DNA from: Tausonia pullulans
Taxonomy: Eukaryota > Basidiomycota > Tremellomycetes > Cystofilobasidiales > Mrakiaceae
NCBI GenBank assembly: GCA_951802195.1
Contig: OX637631.1
Span: 62,001 to 126,000, forward strand
DNA: 64,000 nt
Direction of reading: 5' to 3'
Each line of letters starts with the position of its first letter. Within the stretch, counting starts at the first letter, position 1. Below are positions 43,889-54,273 of this stretch, piece by piece. Below the pieces are notes generated by a model. The model ran no database searches. It saw only the letters and a list, made by a program, of their open reading frames with translations, and was not told the origin of the DNA. Made by a program: the position numbers and the translations under genes.

Positions 43889-44911
43889 ATGGATAATCCC
43901 AACGCAGACCCTCAAATCGTCACCGAACTTGCTCTTGCAAGACAGCAAGTTGAACGCCTAAGGACCGCTCTTAAAAAACTCCGACACCAACAACAACAGA
44001 CACAGATTACTACCTCGCACCCCGAAGTCAAGGACTACCATGGCCCTGCTCCCCACGCCTTCAGTGGGAAAAGATCAGATTCGGAGACCTTCGTCCTCAA
44101 GCTTGATAACATTTTTCGCCTGCAACCCGTGTCCCTCGGAACTGACGACATGAGGATTCAATACGCGATCTCACTCCTTACGGATGACGCTTTCAACTGG
44201 GTCCGCCCTTACCTCCTCGTCGATGATTCCGACCGTCCGGACTGGTTCGACACCTGGCCACGTTTCCGGGCCCGCCTCCTCAAAGACTTCGGAGAAATCG
44301 ACCGCGTCGAAACCGCTCGGCGCGCCCTCAAGGATCTTCGTCAAACGACCACAGTTTCCATCTACGCCTTCGAGTACAAACGCCACAAGCTCCTCCTTGA
44401 CTTTGGCGATCAGTACCATCGTTTTAACTTCTTCGACGGTCTCAAGCTTGATGTCAAGGAACGTCTCGTCCGCGCTCAAAACTATGCCAACCTCGACGAT
44501 CTTATCGACGCCGCCATCGAATGGGACAACGCCCTCACCGACTTTCGTCACGCTCATGCACCCCGCAACGTCAGCCGTCCGACCGTCGCCTCAGTCGTCC
44601 CTCCCGCTCGCCGTACCTTGTTCCCGTTCGTACCCGTGACCAGCACCTCAGCCCCATTCTCTGGCCCCGTCCCCATGGAGGTCGACGCCACCTCTCGGCC
44701 TCGTGGCCCCCTCTCTGACGCGGAAAGGGAGCGCCGCCGACGCGACGGCCTCTGCCTATACTGCGCCAGCAAGGACCACCGAGTTATCAACTGTCCCATC
44801 GCTCCTCGTCGATTCTTCAATATTTCGGCTATCTCGGCCACCAATACCGCCAATGACGTCCCTCGTTCAGCCACCATCAAGGAGAATATCAACGATCAAG
44901 ACTCGGTGTGA
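43889..44911 (+). CDS. Gypsy A-right Gag
   Basis: About 340 residues from MDNPNADPQIVTELALARQQVERL to INDQDSV, with a CCHC knuckle CLYCASKDHRVINC near the C terminus. Identical in text to the Gag of A-left and a few percent different from the Gag of B. Confidence 0.88.
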   Translation: MDNPNADPQIVTELALARQQVERLRTALKKLRHQQQQTQITTSHPEVKDYHGPAPHAFSGKRSDSETFVLKLDNIFRLQPVSLGTDDMRIQYAISLLTDDAFNWVRPYLLVDDSDRPDWFDTWPRFRARLLKDFGEIDRVETARRALKDLRQTTTVSIYAFEYKRHKLLLDFGDQYHRFNFFDGLKLDVKERLVRAQNYANLDDLIDAAIEWDNALTDFRHAHAPRNVSRPTVASVVPPARRTLFPFVPVTSTSAPFSGPVPMEVDATSRPRGPLSDAERERRRRDGLCLYCASKDHRVINCPIAPRRFFNISAISATNTANDVPRSATIKENINDQDSV

Positions 44912-45005
44912 CTAGCCGACCCGTCCGACCCGACGGGTTCGCCTTCGTCTGCCAACGGCCCCTCGCTTTTCGACAATATTTCTGAACCCCCCCCTTCTTT
45001 ACTCT

Positions 45006-48000
45006 TTGTCCATCCACACCCAGATATCGGCTCACAGTCCTCCCATGCTCTCACTGGTCGATCGTTTTTCACTACCCTCCAACCCATTCCATTGCCTTTC
45101 CACCGACGACATCCCCACGGCTTCCTTTCATGAGGAAGATCACGTCGTCTTACCCCTCTCCATCGCCTTCGGATCCACCTCCTTCGACACATACGCACTG
45201 CTCGACAGCGGTGCCACATCCAACTTTATCGACTCGTCCCTTGTCGATAAGCACTCGGTTCCACTCGTGGTAAAGAACGCCCCTCGCGCCCTCGAGGTCG
45301 TCGACGGTCGCCCGATCGCATCGGGAGCCGTCACGCATCACACCTCTCCCCTGGCCCTCACCGTCCCTAGGCATCGACACACCGAATCCCTCTCTTCCGA
45401 CGTCACCTCCCTTGGCCACTATCCGATCATCCTCGGTATTCCCTGGCTCAAACGACACAATCCCTCGATCGACTGGCCAGCGCATCACCTCGTCTTCGAT
45501 TCGCAGTACTGCCGGAGCTCCTGCCTCTCACGAGAAACCCCCACCATAGCCAAACCCCTCAGTCAAGTCCCACCATCGTCTTTCAACGAGGCTTCATCGC
45601 CCTCGTCCTCGCCCAAGCCGTCGTCCTCGCCCAAGCCCGCGTTCTCACCCAAGTCCTCGTCCTCGCCAAAGCCATCGTTCCCACCCAAGTCCTCCCCCGT
45701 TATCCCGCCTACGGACCCGCTCGACCCCCCGGACCGCGAACCTTCGCCCTCGGAGGTCGACGTTCCCGCCATCGTCCCACCGGAGTACCACGCCTACCTC
45801 AAGGTTTTCGAAAAGTCCTCAGCCTCGGAACTACCCCCTCATCGGCCATACGACCATGCCATCACTCTCAAGGACAACGCGCAGCCACCCTTCGGTCCGA
45901 TCTACGGCCTCTCATCAGTCGAGCTCGGCGCTCTTCGCGAATTCATCGACGAGAACCTCGCAAAAGGTTTCATCGTCCCCTCGAAGTCACCTGCCGCTGC
46001 TCCCATCCTTTTCGTCAAGAAGAAGGACAAATCTCTTCGCCTCTGCGTCGACTACCGCCGTCTCAACGCTATCACCATCAAGAATCGGTACCCGCTCCCA
46101 CTCATCTCGGAATCCCTTGACCGGCTGGCCACTGCCAAGTTCTTCACCAAACTCGACCTCCGAGGCGCCTACAACCTCGTTCGGATCGCCCCGGGTGATG
46201 AATGGAAGACTGCCTTCCGCTGTCGCTACGGGCTGTTCGAGTACAAAGTTATGCCCTTTGGGCTGACGAACGCACCAGCTACATTCCAGCACTTTATGAA
46301 CGACACCCTCCGCGACCTCCTCGACATCTCCGTCATCGTCTATTTAGACGATATCCTCATATTTTCCCCCACCCTCGACACACATCGCCAACACGTTGCC
46401 ACTGCCCTCGAGCGCCTCCTGACAGCGCGCCTCTGGGTCAAACCGGAGAAGTGCGCCTTCCACCAGAACGAGGTCGATTTCCTCGGCTATATCGTCAGCG
46501 CTCTAGGCATCAAGATGGATCCCTCCAAGATCTCAGCCGTCGCAGACTGGCCGGCACCCACTTCGGTCAGACACATCCAGTCCTTCCTCGGATTCGCCAA
46601 CTTCTACCGCCGTTTCGTCCACCGGTTCTCAAAAGTCGTCGCCCCCATTACGTCCCTCCTCAAGAAAGGCGTCCCCTTCCACTTCGGGCCGGATCAACTC
46701 GCCGCTTTCGAGACCCTCAAGTCCAAGTTCACCTCGTCTGCCGTCCTCACCGTCTTCGATCCCTCGCTTCCCCTCGTCCTCGAGACAGACTCATCCGACT
46801 TCGCTGTTGCCGGCGTTCTCTCGCAACGCGCCGTCGCCCCGCGCTCACCACTCCGCCCGATCGCCTTCTACTCGCGCAAACTCAACCCGGCCGAACTCAA
46901 CTACGAGGTCCACGACAAGGAAATGTTGGCGATCATCGAGTGCCTCAAGGAGTGGCGCCATTACTGCGAAGGACATCCATTACCTCTCACCATCTACACC
47001 GATCACGAGTCGCTCCAGTACTTTACCACCTCCAAAGCCCTCTCCCGCCGTGAGTCCCGCTGGGCCGAGTTCCTCTCTGGCTTCAACTTTGTCGTTATCT
47101 ACCGCCCTGGAGGACGCAATACCGTCGCCGATGCCCTGTCGAGGCGACAGGACCTTTCGGAGGGGAGTCGCCCTTCGGACCAGACACCCAGGCGCCTTCT
47201 CAAACCCGACCAGTACATCATTGCCGCCAACCTCAGGTCCCGTCCTTCGGCCGCTGCCGCTCCCCTCGCCCAAGCTCCCCTCGATCAAACTTCCTTCAAT
47301 ACTATCGGCAACATCCCTGCGCTCTTCGAACCCATTGACTCGGAACCTCCGGACCCCATTCCCGACCTCGATCCTCGCCCCAAGCTCCTTCCTCGTCTCC
47401 TCACCGCACAACTCGCCGACCCATCACTCGCCCCCCTCATTGACCTCCTCCGTCATCCGAATCGCCCTCGCTCTTCCGACAACGTTAAAACCCTCCAGAC
47501 CCTCCAGGACCTCTCGCTCCACCCTACGGACCTCCTTCTCTCGCGCGGCCTCGTCCGCGCCTGCCACGAGCCTCGGCTCGCTGGGCACCTTGGCGCTCGC
47601 AAGACCCACGACCTTCTTCGACGCTCGTTCACTTTCCCCTCCGACCATACATTCGTTCAGACCTACACCTCCGGCTGCGACCTTTGTGTCCGCAACAAGA
47701 CAAATCGGCGCGCACCCTTCGGCCTCCTCCAACCGCTTCCGCCACCGACACGCCCTTGGACGATGATCTCCATGGACGGCATCGTCAAGCTCCCGACCTC
47801 CGACGGCCTCGACTGCATTCAAGTCTTCATCGATCGATTCACCAAGATGGTTCGTCTCGTCCCGTACTGCGAAGCCGGCTTCGCGGCTCCCGAGCTCGCT
47901 CGGATGTACCTCGACCACGTTGTCCGGCACCACGGTTATCAGACAGACACCACCTCGGATCGCGGATCGACCTTCACCTCCGCTTTCTGGCGCTCCTTCC

Positions 48001-48911
48001 TCTCTCTCATCGGCACCGCCCCTCATTTCACTACCGCCTTCCACCCCGCGGCCAACGGCCAAACCGAGCGTGCTAACGCCGTCGTCGAGACCTTCCTTCG
48101 GATCTTCTGCAACCACCATCAAGACGACTGGGTCTCGCTCCTCCCCTCCTGCGAGTTCGCTCTCAACAACTCGCTAGCGGTCGCCACCCAGCACACGCCT
48201 TTCTTCGCCAACCACGGTTACCACCCTCTCTCTTCATCTGACCTCCTCGCCGCCTCCAGCTCGCACAATCCCGCCGCCGATGCCACCGTTGCCAAGCTTC
48301 GCGCTCTTCATACCGAGATCCGAGATCACATCCTCGCTGCCCAACGCTCTTACAAGACCTTCGCTGATCAATCCCGTCGTCCTACCACCTTTCCAGGGGA
48401 AGATGGCGAGGATCCTCCCCCTCTGATCTTCAAGGCCGGCGATCTCGTCTGGCTCAATCGTTGCAACATTACCACCGATCGGCCTTCGTTCAAACTCGAT
48501 GTCAAGCACCTCGGCCCCTTCCGGATCCTCCGTGTACTCTCGGACGTCTCCTTCGAGCCCGACTTGCCCCCCACAGTCCCGGTCCATCCTGTCTTCCACG
48601 CCTCGCTCCTCTTGCCACACGCCCCCGGACACCCCGGTCAACACCAGCCTGCCGCGCCTCCAGTCAACGCCGCCGACCCAGAGCTGTACGTCGTCGAACG
48701 CATCATCAAGATGGACGTCCGCGACGGCAAGCACTTCTACCTCGTTCACTGGCAAGGCTACCGCGACGAGGAGGACACATGGGAGCCGTACGACCACGTT
48801 GCTCATCTCCGCCTCCTTAAAGCCTTCCACCGCGCCCATCCTGACCTTCCCAAGCCATCGCGCCGAACTATCCGTCGCCCTTATCGCCGTCCTCGTCGCC
48901 ATAACACCTAG
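45006..48911 (+). CDS. Gypsy A-right Pol with chromodomain
   Basis: A 1301-residue open frame in a different phase from gag. Protease (ALLDSGATSNFID), short Ser-Pro-Lys linker, RT (VIVYLDDILIFS), RNase H, integrase (SMDGIVKL ... SDRGSTFTSAFWRS ... AANGQTERANAVVE) and a chromodomain (YVVERIIKMDVRDGKHFYLVHWQGY) at the C terminus. Confidence 0.92.
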   Translation: MSIHTQISAHSPPMLSLVDRFSLPSNPFHCLSTDDIPTASFHEEDHVVLPLSIAFGSTSFDTYALLDSGATSNFIDSSLVDKHSVPLVVKNAPRALEVVDGRPIASGAVTHHTSPLALTVPRHRHTESLSSDVTSLGHYPIILGIPWLKRHNPSIDWPAHHLVFDSQYCRSSCLSRETPTIAKPLSQVPPSSFNEASSPSSSPKPSSSPKPAFSPKSSSSPKPSFPPKSSPVIPPTDPLDPPDREPSPSEVDVPAIVPPEYHAYLKVFEKSSASELPPHRPYDHAITLKDNAQPPFGPIYGLSSVELGALREFIDENLAKGFIVPSKSPAAAPILFVKKKDKSLRLCVDYRRLNAITIKNRYPLPLISESLDRLATAKFFTKLDLRGAYNLVRIAPGDEWKTAFRCRYGLFEYKVMPFGLTNAPATFQHFMNDTLRDLLDISVIVYLDDILIFSPTLDTHRQHVATALERLLTARLWVKPEKCAFHQNEVDFLGYIVSALGIKMDPSKISAVADWPAPTSVRHIQSFLGFANFYRRFVHRFSKVVAPITSLLKKGVPFHFGPDQLAAFETLKSKFTSSAVLTVFDPSLPLVLETDSSDFAVAGVLSQRAVAPRSPLRPIAFYSRKLNPAELNYEVHDKEMLAIIECLKEWRHYCEGHPLPLTIYTDHESLQYFTTSKALSRRESRWAEFLSGFNFVVIYRPGGRNTVADALSRRQDLSEGSRPSDQTPRRLLKPDQYIIAANLRSRPSAAAAPLAQAPLDQTSFNTIGNIPALFEPIDSEPPDPIPDLDPRPKLLPRLLTAQLADPSLAPLIDLLRHPNRPRSSDNVKTLQTLQDLSLHPTDLLLSRGLVRACHEPRLAGHLGARKTHDLLRRSFTFPSDHTFVQTYTSGCDLCVRNKTNRRAPFGLLQPLPPPTRPWTMISMDGIVKLPTSDGLDCIQVFIDRFTKMVRLVPYCEAGFAAPELARMYLDHVVRHHGYQTDTTSDRGSTFTSAFWRSFLSLIGTAPHFTTAFHPAANGQTERANAVVETFLRIFCNHHQDDWVSLLPSCEFALNNSLAVATQHTPFFANHGYHPLSSSDLLAASSSHNPAADATVAKLRALHTEIRDHILAAQRSYKTFADQSRRPTTFPGEDGEDPPPLIFKAGDLVWLNRCNITTDRPSFKLDVKHLGPFRILRVLSDVSFEPDLPPTVPVHPVFHASLLLPHAPGHPGQHQPAAPPVNAADPELYVVERIIKMDVRDGKHFYLVHWQGYRDEEDTWEPYDHVAHLRLLKAFHRAHPDLPKPSRRTIRRPYRRPRRHNT

Positions 48912-48961
48912 GCCTCAAGCCCTTCGCCCTCTCAGGAGTTCGAGCCTTAGCCGGGGGATCC

Positions 48962-49325
48962 TGTCAAGATCTCGCGGACTTGCCACCTTGGTTTTGCGCC
49001 TGGCTAACTCTGTGCCAGTGTTGCCTTTTCCCTGCTTGCTTCACATTCCCTCATCTTGGACCATTCTTTCGCCACATTGTCCCACACTCTTTGTTTTCTT
49101 ACCCTTAGCCCATAAGACGCTCAGTTCATCGTACCTTCTGTTCTGCACTCTGACTACCATTTGGATTTGACGAACCTGCCCAAGACCTTGAAGCGAGCCT
49201 GTGTCACCCCCATCCTCTGCAGTTTTTCACTGTATCAACCGCCTCCGCTCTCAGTCCACTCAGTCACCAACGCTTCCCTCCTCATCCATCCTCCTTTGCC
49301 CTTGATCCTTGAGCCAATCCTAACA
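48962..49325 (+). repeat. Downstream LTR of gypsy A-right (364 bp, divergent)
   Basis: TGTCAAGATCTCGCGG...ATCCTAACA, preceded by the polypurine tract CCGGGGGATCC. Clearly diverged from the upstream LTR and also from the B LTRs. It ends 225 bases from the Fic1/Inn1 stop. Confidence 0.87.
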
Positions 49326-49550
49326 TGCAGACGCCAGTGCGTGCAGCGATGGGCTGGAAACAAACTGGAGAAGAGAGCCCAACCTATCCAACTTCGTGTT
49401 ATTCTGCTCAGATTAGAGCAAAGGAATTTTCTGCATCCCACCCCTTCGAACCTCAGATTTATAAGGGCCCTTACCGATGCGAGGAGGCCCGCTTTCCAGG
49501 TCACTACGCATGCTCTCTTCCTCCCACAACAACTCATTCAGATTGGACGA
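49326..49550. other. Spacer between the retrotransposon cluster and the Fic1/Inn1 stop
   Basis: 225 bases of unique sequence; presumably the 3' untranslated region of the reverse-strand gene. Forward open frames running through here have no family resemblance. Confidence 0.4.
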
Positions 49551-52298
49551 TCACCATCTTTGATGCTGCTGCTGCGATTGCTGCCAGGACGACGCTGGCG
49601 GAGGAGAAACGTAGGCGCCGGCCAGGGGTTGGGGCGGCGAGGGAGACGCGAGCCAGCTCGGTGGAAGCTGGCTAGGCGGAGGAGGCGGAGGAGGCGGGGC
49701 AGGGCTCGGCGATCGCTGATAGGGGTTAGCCGGGGGGAGGGGAGGGGCTAGCGAGTAGGTGGGTTGAGGAGCATGATAAGACGTTTGGGCCTGCAAGGGG
49801 ACTGGCGCGTAGGGACTTGGCGAGGGGTGGCGGTACGGCTCCACTGGCGCAGGCGGGTAGGCCCCTGCTGAAGGATAAGAGGCCAGCGGCGGGGGAGCAC
49901 TCTGCATCCAGGCGTCGGAACTCCCGTACGGTTGCACATATATGTTGGACGAGGGAGGAGCATGCTGAATGCCTTGAGAAAGGTATGACGGCTGTTGAGC
50001 CGGCCATTGCTGCGTAGCCGACGGAGCTGGGGTCGGGGCAAAAGGAAGTGGCAAGGGAGGTGGAGGAGGAGCCGAGAAGCTGGAGTTATAGGGCGCCTGG
50101 TAACCCGTGTACGGTGGCTCGACCGGGTAGGTGTATGGTTGAGTGGAAGCTGAGGGCTGGTAGGATTGAGAGGGAAGGGCCTCCTGATACTGCTGGGGGG
50201 CAGGCGTTGAAGGAGGATAGCCGTATGTCGGAAGCGGTTGGGAGTTTCCTCGTCGAGGCTGGTGGTCCGCTGGACTGGGTAGAGGTCGTCCCATGTCGGC
50301 ACCGTCCGAGCGTCGATGGGGTACAAGGCTTGCGGAAAAGCTCGAGTCGTAAGGAGCGGGCGCCACGGCCTGTTCGTCGTAAGAGGTTTGCTGACTATAA
50401 TGAGTTATCTGCTGATCGACAGTGCCAGGATCCGACTGGGAATGGTGCGGGAAGGGTGGCGCAGGCTGCTGCTGCTGCTGAGACGCTGCCTGCCCTGCAG
50501 CATAGCCTTGGTAGAGCGTGGGCGCGATCGACGCCGGAGCTGGGGCTGGATAGAGCGCTGATTGTTGGTACGGAGGCTGCGGCAGAGGAGTCCGTGAGGG
50601 CTCGGGAGGGTAGGAATATGTCGGTTCCTGCCCGTGTTGCGACTGCTGAGCCCATGGCGGTGTCTGGCTTGAAGACTCCGAGTCCTGCCGGATATGGTGG
50701 AATCCGCCGTTGGCGGGCTGGGGAAGGGGACGGTCTAGAGTCTGTGACGAGCTGTGAGACATGACCGACAGCGGCCGATTTCGAGGGTCGATGGAGTTGT
50801 GCGAGGTGGAAGACGGGAGACTCGGGTAGTAGGAAGTCTGCGTCTGACCCTGTCGAAGCATGCTGGTCAGCAAGAGATATGGAGGAGAGCAGGATAGCTG
50901 ACTCAAATGACCCACTCCGAAGCTTTCGCGTCTGATCCTGCCGCCCCCCTGCGGCGGGGGGTTGAGTGAAGCATTGTTGGTAACCCTGGACGGGTGGCCG
51001 GAGGCGTAGGGTGGAATGTACAGGTTGGCAATATTGGATGCCGACACACTCTGGCTGACGCTAGAGGTCGAGCTAGAGGAGACGAAGCTCCCAGGTCCGC
51101 CATAGTTTATCGACGCCCTCCCACTCGCAACGGGAGGCTTTGGGGGTGGAGGCGCCCCCTGGGTTCAGTGAGGCGGACGCGTCAGTCGGAATGTCTTGAG
51201 ATGACGGGGCTCTACCTGAGGACTTACGGCGATGAAGTATGTGAGCTCGAGGAAGATTTCGCCACAATACCGGTCCTTCTTTTTGATGACAACCCAGTCT
51301 GATGAAAGGAGCAGCCAAGGTCCGAGAGTCAGTCGTCGTGTTCACTAAGCGGTGGCGAACTGAACATCAAAACTTGGGGCAGGCATGAGCTTCAGAGCGG
51401 GCCAACCCCTTGGGCGACGGCGAGCCCAGAACGAGAGGGTCGGTTGGGTCTGCGCGTGCCAGCCTAGTGATAAAGAAGAGAAGTGGCCCAAGACTAGCCG
51501 TCTCGTGACTGAAGATAGAGAGGAGACCGGATTCCCTGATTACTCATGACGTATATTCGTCCGACGTCGTAGATATTGACAATTGCGACAAGAAACAGCG
51601 AGACAAAGGGACGCGCGATGGACTGGACTGACCTTCATCCTCGCCGGTGTTCAGGACCTTGGCGAGATCAAAGACCTCGCTGCCGATGAGCTCGGGTTCT
51701 CTCGGATGATCTGCGTAGCACTCAATCCTGAGCGTGCGAACGCCCTTGTCGAAGACCTTGCGTTTCCTCTTGGTAGGCGTTGAACCGTCAGCGGACACGG
51801 CGTCGGACCCTGCGCCGGAGGCAGTGCGGGCGACGACGTCCTCCATGTCCTCAAAGATCTCAAACTTTTCGAGCTGGTGGTCCCCTGAATGAGACAAAAG
51901 AGACAGAGCCAGGGGGAGAATCAGCCTTAAGTGAGACGCGAATGAATCGACAGAAAATCGGAAACAATACGAACATTCTGGGTGCTGCCCTCCCCGCTGA
52001 ACGACAGCGGTCTTACGCGACTCCTTGCCGATGATGACCTTGCAGTACGGCGACTGCTTGCCCAGCTTGATGTTGGTAAGATGTCGCTGAGAGGAGAGCA
52101 GCGTCAGTTGGGGCCAGCCCTGAGGGGCGAAATCGGTAATGCCCAACCCTCGCTCGACCTCGCATGAACGTATGGGCCTAGGAAGGAGGGCGAGAGGGAA
52201 CATCGGAGGGGCGGACTCACTGCTTTGGCGACGATAACGACAAGCTCTCCGAGTTTCTTCCTGTCGTCAAGGGCATTTGGAGATGGGTTGGCGGCCAT
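49551..52298 (-). CDS. C2-domain, Pro/Gln-rich ingression protein (Fic1/Inn1 type)
   Basis: Five exons on the reverse strand: 52221-52298, 51975-52086, 51633-51884, 51228-51298 and 49551-51158; about 707 codons with stop. The N terminus is a C2 domain: MAANPSPNALDDRKKLGELVVIVAKARHLTNIKLGKQSPYCKVIIG, then GGQHPEWDHQLEKFEIFED, TLRIECYADHPREPELIGSEVFDLAKVL and DWVVIKKKDRYCGEIFLELTYF. The rest (about 530 residues) is disordered and rich in Pro, Gln, Ser and Tyr, with many PxxP motifs, a run of Pro ([15 protein letters not shown]) and a short Gln run. C2 plus a PxxP tail is the layout of Inn1/Fic1, which link the actomyosin ring to septum synthesis at cytokinesis through SH3 partners. A further 66-nt in-frame intron near 50860-50925 (GTGGGT...TTCGACAG) is possible. 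Confidence 0.78.
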
Positions 52299-52832
52299 GG
52301 TGAGACGGAGGGAGGGACGATTCCTCGAATGGGCGGGTGAAGGTGGAAGGGGAAGGTTGTTGGACGGTCAAGCGGGTGCCGGTCGACTAGAGAAGGCGGC
52401 CGAGCAAAAGGGGCTCAACGGCGCGGGAGAAGGAGGGAATTAGAGCACTGGAGGTAGATGGTAGCTACGTCCGACGTCGAGAAAGGGAAAGTGCGAGGGC
52501 GAGCGACAGCTGATGGACGTTTGGCGCCCGCGAAACGACGATGGAGTAGGTAGCGCGCCCAAGGCGTGTGTGTGCCTGCCAGCGGCCGACCCTTGTCGAC
52601 CCCTCTCTAGACCATCAGCCCAGTGACCGGACCAGAAAGAGGGCGGGATGGCTATGCCGTTGTATAAAGTTCTTGCTCACCTGGAGGTGGAACAAGCCTT
52701 CAAATGAACTGAGATGGCTGCGGTGAATAATTCCATGACGTGTGCATGCATCCCGCCGCTGGCCTCTTAGCAACCTCGCTCTATCACTCGCCAAACCATC
52801 ATCAACTTCCTCGCACTCGCTCGCTCACTATC
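52299..52832. promoter_or_regulatory. Divergent promoter between Fic1/Inn1 and the next gene
   Basis: 534 bases between outward-facing starts. A TATAAA at 52663-52668 lies about 165 bases before the rightward start and is a plausible TATA box. No other element recognised. Confidence 0.45.
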
Positions 52833-54054
52833 ATGGCCGCCGTCTACCCTCCCACCACGCCAGCGCTCCTTACTTTCCCCCAGACGACCCTCGCCCACTA
52901 CGTTGGCTCATCATCCTTCCCACTCGCTTCGGGACCCTGCTCTCTCATTGAGCTGGACTCAGAGGACGCCTCGGCCCTCGGTTCTGGCGCCGAAGCTAAG
53001 ACCATCGCCCTCTCCATTCCGCCCAACACGACCGTCGTCCTCGGCAAAGACAACCTCGTCCGTAAGACCGACCAGAACGAGGTTCGTCTCCTTTTGAAAG
53101 CTGCAGAGCGCGCATTTCTCAGCCCCTCTCCTCTTCCTCTTCTCGACGTCCCTCCTCTCTCCTTCCACCCTCCTGGCCTGAGAGTCATGTATGCTGACAA
53201 GCCTAACCATGGCGATCTTCCGCCCTCAGGCCCATGCCACATACTCGTTTGGCTTCTCCCTGACTCCCAAGCCGTCGTCGCAAGCCTCATCATCCAAGTC
53301 CGAGCTTCCGACGAGCAACAGCCAGGGAGGGTATCTTAAGCTCACCCTGCCTTCAGCCAAGAATCAGCAGCAGGTGCGTTAACAGGCTATCTGTCGAAGA
53401 TCAAGGAGATAGTGACATGTATCTGCGGCCGCCCTCTACCCTTTCTGCTTCTAGCACGACGATCTCTCGCAGCTCGCGCGTCAGTTCGAGGCCATTCTTC
53501 AGTCGCACAACCTCCTCGACACGCGCTTGCCGGAGGACGCGGAGGAGGACGCTGACGAGACCATCGCCCACGTCCTATCCTCGTGGTGGAATGGGTCTAT
53601 CGCCGGTGAGTGGGGGCGCGAGCTTGGCTGGTCGGTTTATACTCGTTCGTCTGGCTGAACGCTCTTCCGAACTTCTCTCCTGCAATCCCCGTTGGTCCGC
53701 TGTATCTCTCCACCCTCCTCAGGCGTCAAGCAGACCGCAGGTGTCGTTTACCAGGGCGTTGGAGAGCTTGCAGGCGGCGTACAACAGGAGATCGAGCAGA
53801 AGGGCGCGATGAACTACATTCGCAGCCTGGTCCCGGGGGGTGATAAGGGCAAAGGCAAGGCGCCCGCCGAGTTCCAAGATGTTACACTGACGACCTCTCC
53901 CAAGTGAGTTTTCTGGTGTAGCTAGATTTTGTCTGAGAGTGGGGGATCCATCGCTAATAATACGTCTCTTTGCAGGCTCCCGTCGGCGCCCCTCGCTCCA
54001 TCCACGCCTGCTTCTCGGGTTGATGCGACCCACCACGCTGACGCTGCCGTCTAA
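52833..54054 (+). CDS. Unrecognised protein of about 267 residues
   Basis: Five exons: 52833-53081, 53230-53373, 53455-53605, 53723-53903 and 53976-54054; 268 codons with stop. Start context is TATCATGGCC. The N terminus MAAVYPPTTPALLTFPQTTLAHYVGSSSF is followed by a compact beta-like stretch (TIALSIPPNTTVVLGKDNLVRKTD) and a Ser-rich loop. Then comes an acidic helix (HDDLSQLARQFEAILQSHNLL, LPEDAEEDADETIAHVLSSWWNGSIA), a Gly/Val-rich amphipathic stretch (GVKQTAGVVYQGVGELAGGVQQEIEQKG) and a short tail. The Gly/Val-rich stretch faintly recalls the senescence/spartin domain, and the N-terminal beta part would fit, but I cannot confirm it. Splicing is clean and in frame throughout. Confidence 0.68.
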
Positions 54055-54273
54055 TGGCTGGCAACTCGCGGGTCCCCGGATGTTGTACTGTTTTTCTCTG
54101 GCGGCTTCCACGGCTTCCATAATCTACGCTGCGCTAGCTCGCGGGGGCGAAGAAGTCGACGTATCCGTCCATCTTGTCTGAGTCCTTGCCTGAGCTTGAG
54201 CGCGTGCCATCCCCAATTTCAAGAAGTCTCATATACAAACATAGGAAGGAACAGCGAGGGCAAAAGGGGGAGC

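Larger units (their letters stand above)
21006..48040. repeat. Interrupted inverted repeat of about 6.5 kb (copia-1 | LTR | gypsy A)
   Basis: The left arm (roughly 21.0-33.6 kb, not counting the nested copy B) and the right arm (roughly 41.5-48 kb) carry the same order on opposite strands: copia-1 piece, gypsy LTR, gypsy A gag and pol. Protein text agrees throughout, and I found only scattered base differences (for example one silent base near 24227 against 44823). The shared copia/LTR junction means both arms descend from one nested insertion. The spacer (33.6-41.5 kb) holds copia-2 and copia-3. Confidence 0.85.
20650..49325. mobile_element. Nested LTR retrotransposon cluster, 28.7 kb
   Basis: All sequence between the CDK11 3' end and the Fic1/Inn1 3' end is LTR retrotransposon. 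In order: gypsy A-left (reverse) interrupted by gypsy B (reverse); a copia-1 fragment (reverse); copia-2 (reverse); copia-3 (forward, another family); a copia-1 fragment (forward); gypsy A-right (forward). No host gene is seen inside. The cluster sits between two convergent host genes, where insertion harms neither coding sequence. Nested order, near-identical copies and one element with identical LTRs show several rounds of insertion plus rearrangement, the latest one recent. Confidence 0.95.
43458..49325 (+). mobile_element. Ty3/gypsy chromovirus copy A-right
   Basis: A forward-strand element of 5868 bp with gag (43889-44911) and pol (45006-48911), both open. The upstream LTR is 362 bp (43458-43819). 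The downstream LTR is 364 bp (48962-49325) and differs from it at many positions, so either the element is old or its ends come from different copies. The interior is nearly identical to A-left on the other strand. No target duplication joins its two flanks (copia sequence on the left, unique sequence on the right). The reading frames look whole. Confidence 0.92.
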
